A stretch of DNA of 64,000 nucleotides. Source: Streptomyces sp. NBC_00271. GTDB taxonomy: Bacteria; Actinomycetota; Actinomycetes; Streptomycetales; Streptomycetaceae. Positions 17,885 through 27,441 of the stretch are shown here, in pieces. The translations under genes and the position numbers were made by a program. Where the stretch lies: contig NZ_CP108070.1 of assembly GCF_036178845.1 (NCBI RefSeq), positions 6,696,001-6,760,000 of the forward strand, given 5' to 3'. The notes below the pieces were generated by a model, which made no database searches, was not told the DNA's origin, and saw only the letters and a list, made by a program, of their open reading frames with translations. Within the stretch, counting starts at the first letter, position 1, and each line of letters opens with the position of its first letter.

Positions 17885-19602
17885 GCCCCACCACCCTTCC
17901 CGCCGGTCCCGATCACGGGCACGTCACCTTCCTCGGTGCCGGACCCGGAGATCCGGGACTACTGACACTGCGCGCCGTCGAGGCGCTGGCGAACGCGGAT
18001 GTTCTCGTCGCCGAGTACGAGGTACTCGACATGGTCCGCGTCCATGCCAGACAAGGCGTCGCCGTACTGAGTACGAATACGGACGGGGGGACGCCTTTGG
18101 GCACGTCTTCCAGTACGTATCCGGGCACAGGCACGCCTCAACTAGCGGTTGTTGACGCCGTGTCAACGACCGCTGGTGACCCCGCGTTGAGGGACGCTGC
18201 CAATCTTGTCATGGAGGCCGCGCGGGGCGGCAAGCGGGTCGTGCGTGCGGTGTCCGGTGACCCCGGGCTCGACACGTACGCCGCCGAGGAGATGTTGGCC
18301 TGCGCCGCCGCGGGCGTGCCGTTCGAGGTCGTGCCGGGTGTTGCCGCGGCCGTGGGCGTGCCCGCGTACGCCGGTGTGCCACTGCGCGACGCGCAGGGCG
18401 CCGACGTGCGGTTCGTCGATGGGCGTACGGCCTCCGACCGGTGCTGGACCGAGGTCGGGGCGTCGGACGGGACGGTCGTCGTCTCGTCGACGCTGGACTC
18501 CGTGGCCGCTGCCGCGGGCGAGCTGGTCGCGGCCGGCCGCAAGCCGGACACGCCGATGACGGTGACGATCGCCGGTACGACGACGCGTCAGCGGACCTGG
18601 TCGGCCACGCTCGGGACCATCGCCCAGACCCTGAAGCAGGCGAAGGTGCTGCCGTCCCCGGACGGGGGGCGCCCGGTGATAGCCGTGGTCGGTGAGCGTT
18701 CCGCCGCGGCTCAGCGTGAGCAGCTCTCGTGGTTCGAGTCGAAGCCGCTGTTCGGCTGGAAGGTGCTCGTCCCGCGGACGAAGGAGCAGGCGGCCTCGCT
18801 CTCCGACCAACTGCGGTCCTACGGAGCCGTGCCGCACGAGGTGCCGACGATCGCCGTCGAGCCGCCGCGGACTCCGCAGCAGATGGAGCGCGCGGTCAAG
18901 GGCCTGGTGACGGGCCGCTACGAGTGGATCGCCTTCACCTCCGTGAACGCGGTCAAGGCCGTGCGGGAGAAGTTCGAGGAGTACGGGCTCGACGCGCGGG
19001 CCTTCGCCGGGATCAAGGTCGCGGCGGTGGGTGAGCAGACGACGAAGGCGCTGGTCGCCTTCGGCGTGAAGCCGGATCTGGTGCCGAGCGGTGAGCAGTC
19101 GGCCGCGGGTCTTCTGGAGGACTGGCCTCCGTACGACCCGGTGTTCGACCCGATCGACCGGGTGTTCCTGCCGCGGGCCGACATCGCCACCGAGACGCTG
19201 GTCGCGGGGCTCATCGACCTGGGCTGGGAGGTCGACGACGTCACGGCCTACCGGACCGTACGGGCCTCGCCGCCGCCGGCGGAGACGCGGGAGGCGATCA
19301 AGGGGGGCGGTTTCGACGCCGTGCTCTTCACGTCGTCCTCGACCGTACGCAATCTGGTGGGCATCGCGGGCAAGCCGCACAACGTGACGGTGATCGCCTG
19401 TATCGGTCCGGCCACCGCCAAGACGGCGGAGGAGCACGGGCTGCGGGTCGATGTCATGGCTCCGGAGCCGTCCGTGCACAAGCTGGCCGAGGCGTTGGCG
19501 GACTTCGGTCTCCGGCGTCGGGCCGCCGCCGCGGAGGCGGGGGATCCGGTTACTCGGCCGAGTGAGCGTCGGCCGGGGGCGCGGAGGCGTCGTACGACGT
19601 AG
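17881..19602 (+). CDS. hemD: Fused uroporphyrinogen-III C-methyltransferase / uroporphyrinogen-III synthase
   Basis: A 573-residue two-domain enzyme. Residues about 10-260 are a CobA-like SAM methyltransferase (VTFLGAGPGDPGLLTLRAVE, VRAVSGDPGLDTY, EVVPGVAAAVGVPAYAGVPL); residues about 285-550 are HemD (GWKVLVPRTKEQAASL, WIAFTSVNAVKAV, FTSSSTVRNLVGIAG). The fusion channels hydroxymethylbilane to uroporphyrinogen III and on to precorrin-2/sirohaem. The methyltransferase half has a Thr/Ser/Gly-rich insertion near residues 60-90 of lower GC. TTG start at the hemC stop suggests translational coupling. A C-terminal Arg-rich tail is present. Confidence 0.93.
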   Translation: MSPTTLPAGPDHGHVTFLGAGPGDPGLLTLRAVEALANADVLVAEYEVLDMVRVHARQGVAVLSTNTDGGTPLGTSSSTYPGTGTPQLAVVDAVSTTAGDPALRDAANLVMEAARGGKRVVRAVSGDPGLDTYAAEEMLACAAAGVPFEVVPGVAAAVGVPAYAGVPLRDAQGADVRFVDGRTASDRCWTEVGASDGTVVVSSTLDSVAAAAGELVAAGRKPDTPMTVTIAGTTTRQRTWSATLGTIAQTLKQAKVLPSPDGGRPVIAVVGERSAAAQREQLSWFESKPLFGWKVLVPRTKEQAASLSDQLRSYGAVPHEVPTIAVEPPRTPQQMERAVKGLVTGRYEWIAFTSVNAVKAVREKFEEYGLDARAFAGIKVAAVGEQTTKALVAFGVKPDLVPSGEQSAAGLLEDWPPYDPVFDPIDRVFLPRADIATETLVAGLIDLGWEVDDVTAYRTVRASPPPAETREAIKGGGFDAVLFTSSSTVRNLVGIAGKPHNVTVIACIGPATAKTAEEHGLRVDVMAPEPSVHKLAEALADFGLRRRAAAAEAGDPVTRPSERRPGARRRRTT

Positions 19603-19680
19603 TCGTGCGGCATAGGTGTGCGCAGGGGGTATGAGGGCTTCGGCCCCCATACCCCCCGCGTGTTTTTCGGCTGCGGGTGG

Positions 19681-19740
19681 GTGGGGGCCGGTCGCGCAGT
19701 TCCCCGCGCCCCTGAAGCACGGGGCTGCGCCCCAGTGCTC
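19681..19740 (+). repeat. Dispersed palindromic repeat copy downstream of hemD
   Basis: The 216-nt gap between hemD and hemB carries another GCGCAGTTCCCCGCGCCCCT copy (19681-19713 with flanks) followed by hairpin-forming GGGGCTGCGCCCC. No terminator with a T tract is seen, so read-through into hemB is possible. Confidence 0.85.
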
Positions 19741-19818
19741 CACCGGCCGTCACCGAACGAACGGGTACCGGCACGGTGTCGGCAAGGGGAGTGGAGGGGC
19801 GGGCGTAGCGTAGAGGGC

Positions 19819-20832
19819 ATGACGAAGTACGGATCCTTCCCCGGTACGCGGCCGCGGCGGCTGCGTACGACGCCGGTCATGCGGCGCATGGTCGCCGAGA
19901 CCCGGCTGCACCCCGCCGACTTCATCCTCCCCGCGTTCGTACGGGAGGGTGTGAGCGAGCCGGTTCCCATCGCGGCGATGCCCGGCGTCGTGCAGCACAC
20001 GCGCGACAGCCTGAAGAAGGCCGCGCTGGAGGCCGTGGAGGCCGGGATCTCCGGGATCATGCTCTTCGGTGTGCCGGAGGACGCGAAGAAGGACGCTGTC
20101 GGAACCCCCGGGACCGACCCGGACGGGATTCTGCAGGTCGCCCTCCGCGACGTGCGCGCCGAGGTCGGCGACGAACTGATCGTCATGTCCGATCTGTGTC
20201 TCGACGAGACCACCGACCACGGGCACTGCGGAGTGCTCGACGCGGAGGGCCGCGTCGACAACGACGCGACCCTGGAGCGCTACGCCGAGATGGCCCAGGT
20301 CCAGGCCGACGCCGGGGCGCACGTGGTGGGGCCCAGCGGGATGATGGACGGGCAGATCGGGGTCATCCGGGACGCCCTGGACCAGATCGGGCGCGAGGAC
20401 GTCGCCATCCTCGCCTACACCGCGAAGTACTCCTCCGCCTTCTACGGGCCCTTCCGGGAGGCCGTGGCCTCCTCGCTGAAGGGCGACCGCAAGACGTACC
20501 AGCAGGACCCCGCCAATGCGCGGGAGTCCCTGCGGGAGTTGGCCCTCGATCTGGAGGAGGGGGCCGACATGGTGATGGTGAAGCCGGCGGGACCGTATCT
20601 GGACATCCTGGCGCGGGTCGCGGACTCCGTCGACGTGCCCGTGGCCGCCTACCAGATCTCCGGCGAGTACTCGATGATCGAGGCGGCGGCCGAGAAGGGC
20701 TGGATCGACCGTGACAAGGCGATCCTGGAGACGCTGACCGGCATCAAGCGGGCCGGCGCCCAGAACATCCTCACCTACTGGGCCACCGAGGTCGCGCAGA
20801 AGCTCCGACAGGGCCCGGCAGCCGCTCAGTAG
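19819..20832 (+). CDS. hemB: Delta-aminolevulinic acid dehydratase (porphobilinogen synthase) HemB
   Basis: A 337-residue enzyme condensing two aminolevulinate molecules to porphobilinogen. The Schiff-base lysines lie in [16 protein letters not shown] and [13 protein letters not shown]. The metal loop reads [16 protein letters not shown], with two of the three cysteines found in zinc-dependent members, so the metal use may differ. N-terminal [15 protein letters not shown] is typical. ATG at 19819 follows TAGAGGGC. It ends 4 nt from the convergent lipoprotein gene. Confidence 0.95.
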   Translation: MTKYGSFPGTRPRRLRTTPVMRRMVAETRLHPADFILPAFVREGVSEPVPIAAMPGVVQHTRDSLKKAALEAVEAGISGIMLFGVPEDAKKDAVGTPGTDPDGILQVALRDVRAEVGDELIVMSDLCLDETTDHGHCGVLDAEGRVDNDATLERYAEMAQVQADAGAHVVGPSGMMDGQIGVIRDALDQIGREDVAILAYTAKYSSAFYGPFREAVASSLKGDRKTYQQDPANARESLRELALDLEEGADMVMVKPAGPYLDILARVADSVDVPVAAYQISGEYSMIEAAAEKGWIDRDKAILETLTGIKRAGAQNILTYWATEVAQKLRQGPAAAQ

Positions 20833-20836
20833 GCGC

Positions 20837-21547
20837 TCAGTAGGCCAGCGCGTCGTCCAGGCTCTGCTGCCAGTAAGTCACCGTGAGCTTGTCGTCCACG
20901 TGTACGCCCTTCGCCGGGAGCGCCGGGGTCGCGCTGCTGCCCTTGGCGAAGCCGACGACCAGGGTCTTGGCCGTGTAGCCGTTGCTGCCGCTGCCGTCGG
21001 CGGCCGAGAGCAGGACGCCCGCGTAGCCGGACTCACCCGGGGTCAGGGTGACGACCGCCTGGGGGTGGGTCGACTCGGCGACCGGCGGGACCGACTGGGC
21101 CTCGCCGAAGCGGGCGATCGGGTAGCCGGTCAGATCGCAGTTCTTCGCACCGGTGTTGGTGACGGTGAGGAGCAGGTGGTTGAGGGGGCGGGAGACCTCG
21201 GTCGCGGTGGTCTTGGTGTTGGCGCCGTTGCAGGCGGGGTTCCGGGTGGTCGTGGTGCCTCCGCCGTTCTTGCCCGCGGAGCCGGAGCCGCCGCTGGTGC
21301 CCGCCGTGGTGGTGCCCGGCGTGGTGGTGCTCTTGGGGGCGGCCGTCGAGCCTCCCGTCTCACCCGCCGGCTTCGCCGTCGTACCGCCGTCGGCCGTGGA
21401 CGCGGTCGGCTGCGACGAGGAATGGGACGCGGCGGACGGACCCTCGTCACGTACGCCCTTTCCGTTGTCGCACGCCGTGAGGGCGAGCGCGGCGAGCGCG
21501 ACCGTCGTGGCGGCGAGGAGGCGGGTGCGGGCGGTGCGTGCGGACAT
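20837..21547 (-). CDS. DUF4232 lipoprotein
   Basis: A 236-residue exported lipoprotein. The signal sequence LLAATTVALAALALTACDNG carries a lipobox with Cys about residue 27. A Ser/Thr/Gly-rich linker runs from about residue 35 to 100, then a compact domain from PACNGANTKTTATEVSRPL with paired cysteines (PAC, NCDLTGYP) matches DUF4232. Function unknown; such proteins sit on the outer face of the membrane. ATG at 21547 follows AGGGGGATC. Confidence 0.85.
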   Translation of the reverse strand: MSARTARTRLLAATTVALAALALTACDNGKGVRDEGPSAASHSSSQPTASTADGGTTAKPAGETGGSTAAPKSTTTPGTTTAGTSGGSGSAGKNGGGTTTTRNPACNGANTKTTATEVSRPLNHLLLTVTNTGAKNCDLTGYPIARFGEAQSVPPVAESTHPQAVVTLTPGESGYAGVLLSAADGSGSNGYTAKTLVVGFAKGSSATPALPAKGVHVDDKLTVTYWQQSLDDALAY

Positions 21548-21757
21548 GGGTGATCCCCCTGTGGGTGTGGCTGGTCGGTGGCCGCTCGACCGGTCGAGGG
21601 GAGCGGCGTGCTGGGATGACCACAGCTTGTCGGTTGATCCGTCCCGGGCGCCACGGTTGCCGGGGGATACGGGACGCCGGAACGTTCGCAGGGGGTCTGA
21701 CCAGGCGGAATGTCGTCCCCCTGGAACGCGGACCGGGACACGGGGGGTGGAGGAACG

Positions 21758-22275
21758 GTGGACGGGGACGAGATCGCGGGGCTGCTGCGGGAGCTGAAGG
21801 AGCGGTCCGGACTCAGTTACGGGGTGCTCGCGAAGCGGCTGCACGTGAGTACGTCCACGCCGCATCGGTACGTCAACGGGGACGCCGTACCGACGGACTA
21901 CGCACCCGTGGAGCGGCTCGCGGGTGAGGCACGGCGCTCGGCGGGGTCGCCGGTCAGGAGCAGATGCTCGCGCTGACCGTGCAGGGGACCGGGAAGGCCA
22001 CCGTGGTCCTGGACGGGCTGCACGTGCGGGTGGTGGGGAAGAACGCGCCGCTCGCCTGGAACGTCTACGCGATGGGCGTCGGCTGCTGCGGCGGCGTGGA
22101 GGCGAAGTCCTTCGCCGTGGATCTCGACGCGGTGCGGCCCGTGACCCCGCCCAAGGCCGGGCAGCGGGACTTCCCCTACGAGGTCAGCGAGTCCGATCCC
22201 GAGGTCTTCTACGTCTTCGCGGACGCGCGGGCGCACGACGGCGGCAGCGAGTGGGAGACGGCCGCGACAGGTTAG
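21758..22275 (+). pseudogene. Decayed XRE-family regulator with C-terminal extracellular-like domain
   Basis: The gene starts with GTG 21758 after GTGGAGG. GDEIAGLLRELKERSGLSYG and LAKRLHVSTSTPHRYVNG form an XRE-type HTH. The frame ends early at 21976. A second frame from about 21964 continues with LALTVQGTGKATVVLDGLHV and GWDEA-like content to ADARAHDGGSEWETAATG. Together they resemble the two ends of a longer Streptomyces HTH protein with a central membrane or linker part missing and an internal deletion near DGGSEW. The evidence is pattern memory of that family, so it could instead be two small genes. Confidence 0.55.
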
Positions 22276-22356
22276 CCAGGAGACGGGCACTATCAAGTCC
22301 CCCTAGGAGTTACGTTGTTGCCCGTTGAATGACGCGACTCTCCAGGGAGAGGCTTT

Positions 22357-23259
22357 ATGCCCGGTGATGCTCTCAGCCAGGACCCCGCCGAGCTGAGAAG
22401 GAGGATCGACACCACCAAGGCGCACCCGGCGCGCGTCTACGACGTCTTCCTCGGGGGCAAGGACAACTACCCGGTCGACCGGTCCGCGGCCGCCGCGGCG
22501 GTCGTGGCCAATCCGCGCGGGTACCTCGACGTCCGGCACAACCGGGACTTCCTGCGCAGGGCGGTCACCACGCTGACCCAGGAAGCGGGTATCCGCCAGT
22601 TCCTGGACATCGGTACCGGGCTGCCGACGCAGGAGAACGTCCACCAGATCGCGCAGCGGATCACTCCGGAGTCGCGGGTCGTGTACGTCGACAACGACCC
22701 CGTTGTGCTCGCTCACGCGCGTGCGTTGCTCACCAGTGGGCCCGAGGGGCGGACGGACTACATCGACGCGGACCTCGAGGAGCCCGCGCGGATCCTCGAA
22801 GAGGCCGCGAAGACCCTCGACTTCGAGCAGCCGATCGCGCTCGTGCTGGTGGCGATCCTGCACTTCATCGAGGACGAGGCGGCCTATCCGATCGTGCGTG
22901 AGCTGGTGGAGGCGTTGCCTTCGGGCAGCCGGCTCGTGCTCAGCCACCTCACCGAGGATCTCAACGCGGAGAACATCCGGGCGGTTCAGCGGACGTTCAC
23001 CGAGCGGGGGTTCACGTTCGTGCTGCGGTCCAGGGCCGAGGTGGAGCGGTTCTTCACGGAGAACGGGCTCGAGGTGGAGGAGCCGGGTGTCGTGCCCGTG
23101 CACCGCTGGCGGCCCGACGGTGCGGCTCCGCTCCCCGAGAAGGTGGATCCCACGTACTTCGCCGGCCTCGACGACATCGAGAAGATCCGCTATCGCGACA
23201 TCAATGACGTGACGGACGCGGACATCAATGTGTACGGGGTGACGGGCATCAAGCCCTGA
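22357..23259 (+). CDS. SAM-dependent methyltransferase, DUF574 (Methyltransf_19) family
   Basis: A 300-residue class I methyltransferase of the family often paired with XRE/DUF397 regulators in actinobacteria. Family marks are PARVYDVFLGGKDNYPVDR near the N-terminus, the SAM site QFLDIGTGLPTQENVHQIAQ, VVYVDNDPVVLAHA, and LAHFIEDE-like ILHFIEDE. Substrate unknown. ATG follows GGAGAGG by 5 nt. The upstream decayed XRE gene suggests that a regulator-methyltransferase pair has lost its regulator here. Confidence 0.88.
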   Translation: MPGDALSQDPAELRRRIDTTKAHPARVYDVFLGGKDNYPVDRSAAAAAVVANPRGYLDVRHNRDFLRRAVTTLTQEAGIRQFLDIGTGLPTQENVHQIAQRITPESRVVYVDNDPVVLAHARALLTSGPEGRTDYIDADLEEPARILEEAAKTLDFEQPIALVLVAILHFIEDEAAYPIVRELVEALPSGSRLVLSHLTEDLNAENIRAVQRTFTERGFTFVLRSRAEVERFFTENGLEVEEPGVVPVHRWRPDGAAPLPEKVDPTYFAGLDDIEKIRYRDINDVTDADINVYGVTGIKP

Positions 23260-23337
23260 CTCCCGCCCCCGCCGCCCCTACCCGTCCCGGCCTGGGGCTC
23301 CGCCCCCAGCCCCCGGGTGCGTTCGCCGCCTGCGGGC

Positions 23338-23373
23338 CGGTGGGGGCTGGGCGCGCAGTTCCCCGCGCCCCTG
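23338..23373 (+). repeat. Dispersed palindromic repeat copy
   Basis: Between the convergent methyltransferase and DUF4253 genes lies GGGGCTCCGCCCCC (23294-23307) and a copy of the GCGCAGTTCCCCGCGCCCCT family. It probably serves as a bidirectional terminator-like hairpin. Confidence 0.82.
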
Positions 23374-23403
23374 AAAGACTCGCTTCGGTGGACAGGGAGC
23401 CGG

Positions 23404-24285
23404 TCAGTCCCACCAGAAGGACCACACCCGCCTGCCGAGCACCTCGTCCGCCGCGTACGCGCGCAGCGTCTCGCTCTCGCCCTGCGTGATGTTGTCCGGG
23501 CAGAAGGCGAAGTGCTCGGCGGCCACCGCCTCGGCCTCGGCCGCCGTCGTGGGCGGGGCCGCCACCGACAGGACCAGCTGGTCGAAGGTGAGGGCCACGA
23601 CCCGTACGCCGAAGCGGTCCTCCCAGGAGCGCAGGACCGCGCAGAGGCGGGCCACGTCGCCCTCGTAGTTCACCGGACCGGACCAGCCGATCGCCGCCGG
23701 GATGTCCGCGCTGCGGCGCGCCGGGACCAGGGCGAGGCGCGGCTCCTTCAGCCAGGAGCCGCCGCCCGCGAGGGAGTCGGCGACCTCGGTGGCCCGGTCG
23801 TCCGCGTCCGCCTCGGGCGCGGTGGCCGGCGCCAGGCCGGGCCACTGCACGCCGTGCGGCGCGATCGTCTCGGCGAACTCCTTCGCCTCACCGAAGAGTT
23901 CGGTGACCGCTTCCTTGCCGGGGTAGTCCGCGTCGGCTTCGAGCTCGTCCTCCGCGTACTCCTCCCAGTACCCCGCCAGTACCTCGTCGGCGTCGTGATC
24001 CCCCGGATACGACGTCTCCTCGGGCATCAACTCCCATTCCTCCGGGCCGCCCTGGCCGCCGCCGACGTCTATGAGGAGGGGGAGCAGGCCGGCCGTGCGG
24101 GGGGCGGAACCCAGCGTGGCCCAGTCTCCGGGGGTGGCCGGCGCCTCGGCGTGCCACAGCAACGGCTCGTGCCAGGGGCCCTCGTCTGTCGCGTCGATCA
24201 GTTTCCCGGGCGGGAGTTCGAGGCCGAGCGCGCGCCCGCTCGGATCTGCCGCCAGCGAGGGCAGCGGGTTCGGAAGTGTCGCCAT
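23404..24285 (-). CDS. DUF4253 domain protein
   Basis: A 293-residue cytoplasmic protein. The acidic middle part (YWEEYAEDELEADADYPGKE) is followed by a C-terminal domain from LALVPARRSADIPAAIGWSG through DRFGVRVVALTFDQLVLSVA to HFAFCPDNITQGESETLRAY, which is the DUF4253 signature. The function is unknown. ATG 24285 gives the typical N-terminus LPNPLPSLAADPSGRALG. No signal peptide. Confidence 0.8.
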   Translation of the reverse strand: MATLPNPLPSLAADPSGRALGLELPPGKLIDATDEGPWHEPLLWHAEAPATPGDWATLGSAPRTAGLLPLLIDVGGGQGGPEEWELMPEETSYPGDHDADEVLAGYWEEYAEDELEADADYPGKEAVTELFGEAKEFAETIAPHGVQWPGLAPATAPEADADDRATEVADSLAGGGSWLKEPRLALVPARRSADIPAAIGWSGPVNYEGDVARLCAVLRSWEDRFGVRVVALTFDQLVLSVAAPPTTAAEAEAVAAEHFAFCPDNITQGESETLRAYAADEVLGRRVWSFWWD

Positions 24286-24463
24286 GTCGGTGACTTTAGG
24301 GCCCGCCACTGACAACGCGCCTCGGGGTCCGCGTACGAGGTCCTGGACGGCCGGGACACACGTGCGCGGCGTGCCACAGGTGGTTCGTGGCACGCCGCGC
24401 GAAGAGGGTCAGGCGCGGGTCGAGGAAGGCGCAGTCCGTACGCCGGTCCCGACCCGCCAGGGG

Positions 24464-25063
24464 TCAGCGGTGGCCGTGGCCCGGACCGCCGCCGTGGTTG
24501 TCGCCGTGTCCGCGGTCACTGCCGTGGCCACGGTCGTCGCCGTGTCCGCGGTCGTCGCCGTGGCCACGACCGTCGCCGTGGCCGCGACCGTCGTCGCCGT
24601 GGTGCCTGGCGTCCCAGGAGATGGTGTCGACCACGCGACGGTGGTCGTTGCGGAGCGTGGCGGTGTCCTTGCGGTCGTCCCAGACGAAGTTGCGGCGGTC
24701 CTGGTAGACGTCGCGGTAGGTGTCACGGCCGAAGCCGGTGTGGACGCGGACGGTGGAGTGACCGTTCAGGCGCAGGTGGTGGAACGTGTAGACGCGGCCC
24801 TGACGGTTGGACAGCGTCCAGTCGTCCAGGTTCACGCTCTCGCGCCCGCTGTTGGTGATCTGCACCCACTCCTCGTTCAGCGAGCGGTTGGACCTGGAGC
24901 CGTGTCCCGGGGCGTCGTACTGGACCTTGCTGATCTCCACCCGCGAATCGCGCGGCCCTGATCCGTCGGCCACCGCCGGCAGGGCGGCTGCCCCCACCAG
25001 CGCGGCGGCGGACAGAGCGGCGGCGGCCAGGCGACGGGCCGTGAAGGTCTGCGAAGCGGTCAT
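24464..25063 (-). CDS. Secreted lamin-tail-domain protein with His/Gly/Asp repeat tail
   Basis: A 199-residue secreted protein. Signal peptide: residues 1-32 (RRLAAAALSAAALVGAAALP ending VADG). A lamin-tail (LTD) beta-sandwich domain spans about residues 40-150 (VEISKVQYDAPG, EEWVQITNSGRESVNLDDWT). The last about 45 residues are repeats of the type GHGDDR/GHGSDR, encoded by an 18-bp tandem repeat at 24480-24600. LTD domains often accompany extracellular nucleases and surface proteins; the His/Asp-rich tail could bind metal. Both roles are inference. ATG 25063 lies after an AAGGGGG-type ribosome site. Confidence 0.85.
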   Translation of the reverse strand: MTASQTFTARRLAAAALSAAALVGAAALPAVADGSGPRDSRVEISKVQYDAPGHGSRSNRSLNEEWVQITNSGRESVNLDDWTLSNRQGRVYTFHHLRLNGHSTVRVHTGFGRDTYRDVYQDRRNFVWDDRKDTATLRNDHRRVVDTISWDARHHGDDGRGHGDGRGHGDDRGHGDDRGHGSDRGHGDNHGGGPGHGHR

Positions 25064-25441
25064 GGGTGCCCCCTTGGGGTACTGGCGGGCCGTGGCGACA
25101 GGATCGTGCTGTCGGCCCGCTGTTCGTGCACCCGGCCTGCTGGCCGGACACCGCATAGCTTGCCGACTGAAGTGCTCCGCTACGTCCTGGAATCGGAGGG
25201 CGTTGCTGATCAACGACATTGTCGTGATAGTCGCATGTAGTGCGCACGTTTTGTGAAGGTGTGTCGGGTTGACGCCCCTTCGGGGGGTGTGGCCGCATCA
25301 GTACTGGCCTGCGCCACTTCTTCGCCACGCCGCGCCACCCGTCCGCGACCGCCGCCGTCACCCGAAAGTGAGTAACAGTCCCGAGCGGACAGGGGTACCC
25401 GCTCGGGTGATCGTGCGTACGCGCGTCCGGGTGCGGAAACG

Positions 25442-25480
25442 CCTGATCCCGCAGGCGCGTCAGCGGCCTACGGGATCAGG
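25442..25480 (-). terminator. Likely argS terminator
   Basis: CCTGATCCCG (25442-25451) pairs with CGGGATCAGG (25471-25480), 43 nt past the argS stop. The 459-nt gap 25064-25522 otherwise shows only the upstream region of the lamin-tail gene. Confidence 0.7.
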
Positions 25481-25522
25481 TACTACGGGTCGGGTGCGCC
25501 GGGCTCGGCGCCCTGCGGGAGA

Positions 25523-27295
25523 TCAGAGACGCTCGGGCGTCCTGATGCCCAGCAGGGCCATGCCCTGGTGAAGCGTGCGGGCCGTGAGGTCGCACAGGAA
25601 GAGGCGGTTCTCCGCGACCTCCTGCGCCGGCGCCGGCTTGATGACCGGGCACTGGTCGTAGAACGTCGTGTAGAGCGACGCCAGCTGGTACAGGTACGCC
25701 GCCAGCTTGTGCGGCGCGTACTCGACGGCCGCCTCGTCCAGCGTCTCCCCGAACCGGTCCAGGTGCAGACCCAACGCCCGCTCCGCCGGGGCCAGTTCGA
25801 GCTCCGGGTGGGCCAGCGGCGCACGATCGCCGGCCTTGCCGAAGATCGACCGGATACGGGCGTACGCGTACTGGAGGTACACGGACGTGTCGCCGTTCAG
25901 CGAGACCATCTGGTCCAGGTCGAACTTGTAGTCCCGGACGGCGGAGGTCGAGAGGTCCGCGTACTTCACGGCGCCGATACCGACGTACCGGCCGTTCTCC
26001 TCGATCTCCTGCTCGCTCAGACCCACCTTCTCGGCCTTCTCCCGCACGACGGCGGTGGCCCGCTCGATCGCCTCGTCCAGGAGATCCACCAGCCGGACCG
26101 TCTCGCCCTCACGCGTCTTGAACGGCTTGCCGTCCTTGCCCAGCACCGTGCCGAAGGCCAGCTGCTGAGCCTGCACGTCGTCGCCCAGCCAGCCCGCCCT
26201 GCGCGCGGTCTCGAAGACCATCTTGAAGTGCAGGGACTGACGGGCGTCGACCACGTAGACGAGGGTGTTCGCCTTGAGGTTGAAGACACGGTCCCTGATC
26301 GCCGAGAGGTCGGTCGCCGCATAGCCGTAGCCGCCGTCCGACTTCTTCACGATCAGCGGGACCGGGTTGCCGTCCGGGCCCTTCACATCGTCGAAGAACA
26401 CACAGAGCGCGCCGTCCGAGCGGACCGCCACCCCCGACTCCTCCAGGAGGCGGCAGGTCTCGTCCAGCATGTCGTTGTAGCCCGACTCGCCGACCACGTC
26501 CGGGTCCCGGATCTCCATGTCCAGCTTGTCGAAGACCGAGTAGAAGTAGATCTTCGACTCGTCCACGAACTTCTGCCACATGGCGAGGGTCTCGGGCTCG
26601 CCCGCCTGGAGGTCGACCACCCGGCGCCGCGCCCGCGTCTTGAACTCCTCGTCGGAGTCGAAGAGCGTCCGCGCCGCCTTGTAGAGCCGGTTCAGGTTCG
26701 ACATGGCCTCCTCGCCGGAGACCTCCGCCGCGCCCTTGTGGTCCAGCTCGTGCGGGTGCTCGATCAGGTACTGGATGAGCATGCCGAACTGGGTGCCCCA
26801 GTCGCCGATGTGATGGCGCCTGACCACGCTCTCGCCGGTGAACTCCAGGATCTGGACCACCGCGTCACCGATGACCGCCGAACGCAGGTGACCGACGTGC
26901 ATCTCCTTCGCCACGTTCGGCTGCGCGTAGTCGATGACCGTGGTGCCCGGGTTCTCGGCCGGCGGCACACCGAGGCGCTCGCCGTCCTCGTACCGCGCGG
27001 CCAGGTTCTCGGTGATGGCCTTGTCGGTGATCGTGATGTTCAGGAAGCCGGGCCCGGAGACCTCGATGTCCTTGATCACGTCACCCGACTCGACCCGCGC
27101 CACGACCTGCGTCGCCAGCTCTCTCGGGTTCGCCTTCGCCTTCTTCGCGAGGGCCAGGATCCCGTTGGCCTGGAAGTCGGCCCGGTCGCTTCGTCGCAGC
27201 AGCGGGTCCGCGGAACCGGCCTCCGGCAGGGCTGCCGAGAGGGCGTCCGCGAGGCGCTGGTGGACGGAGGCGGTGAGGGACGTGACCGAGGCCAT
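25523..27295 (-). CDS. argS: Arginyl-tRNA synthetase ArgS
   Basis: A 590-residue class Ia aminoacyl-tRNA synthetase charging tRNA-Arg. N-terminal arginyl-specific domain (residues 1-115), HIGH-type motif in [19 protein letters not shown], the long Rossmann core with [14 protein letters not shown], and a C-terminal DALR anticodon-binding domain ending [13 protein letters not shown] 27295 is chosen because the domain starts [18 protein letters not shown]. It is divergent from lysS with 146 nt between them. Confidence 0.96.
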   Translation of the reverse strand: MASVTSLTASVHQRLADALSAALPEAGSADPLLRRSDRADFQANGILALAKKAKANPRELATQVVARVESGDVIKDIEVSGPGFLNITITDKAITENLAARYEDGERLGVPPAENPGTTVIDYAQPNVAKEMHVGHLRSAVIGDAVVQILEFTGESVVRRHHIGDWGTQFGMLIQYLIEHPHELDHKGAAEVSGEEAMSNLNRLYKAARTLFDSDEEFKTRARRRVVDLQAGEPETLAMWQKFVDESKIYFYSVFDKLDMEIRDPDVVGESGYNDMLDETCRLLEESGVAVRSDGALCVFFDDVKGPDGNPVPLIVKKSDGGYGYAATDLSAIRDRVFNLKANTLVYVVDARQSLHFKMVFETARRAGWLGDDVQAQQLAFGTVLGKDGKPFKTREGETVRLVDLLDEAIERATAVVREKAEKVGLSEQEIEENGRYVGIGAVKYADLSTSAVRDYKFDLDQMVSLNGDTSVYLQYAYARIRSIFGKAGDRAPLAHPELELAPAERALGLHLDRFGETLDEAAVEYAPHKLAAYLYQLASLYTTFYDQCPVIKPAPAQEVAENRLFLCDLTARTLHQGMALLGIRTPERL

Positions 27296-27441
27296 GGAGT
27301 GGCTGCCGTTCTGCTCGGGTTCCGGGAGTTTCTGAGTACAGGAAAGCCAGTATCCCATGCGGTGAAAAGCCGTTTTCGCGGTTCACGCCCGAGCTGGGAG
27401 AATGGTGGGGTCAGCCGTACTGGCGTATGAGAAAGAAGGAC

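Noticed and set aside
14664..17922. Very long minus-strand frames opposite hemA and hemC
   Set aside because: They are GC-skew shadows of a well-supported operon on the plus strand.
22357..23259. Antibiotic-resistance rRNA methyltransferase
   Set aside because: The motifs fit DUF574, not Erm or 16S methyltransferase families.
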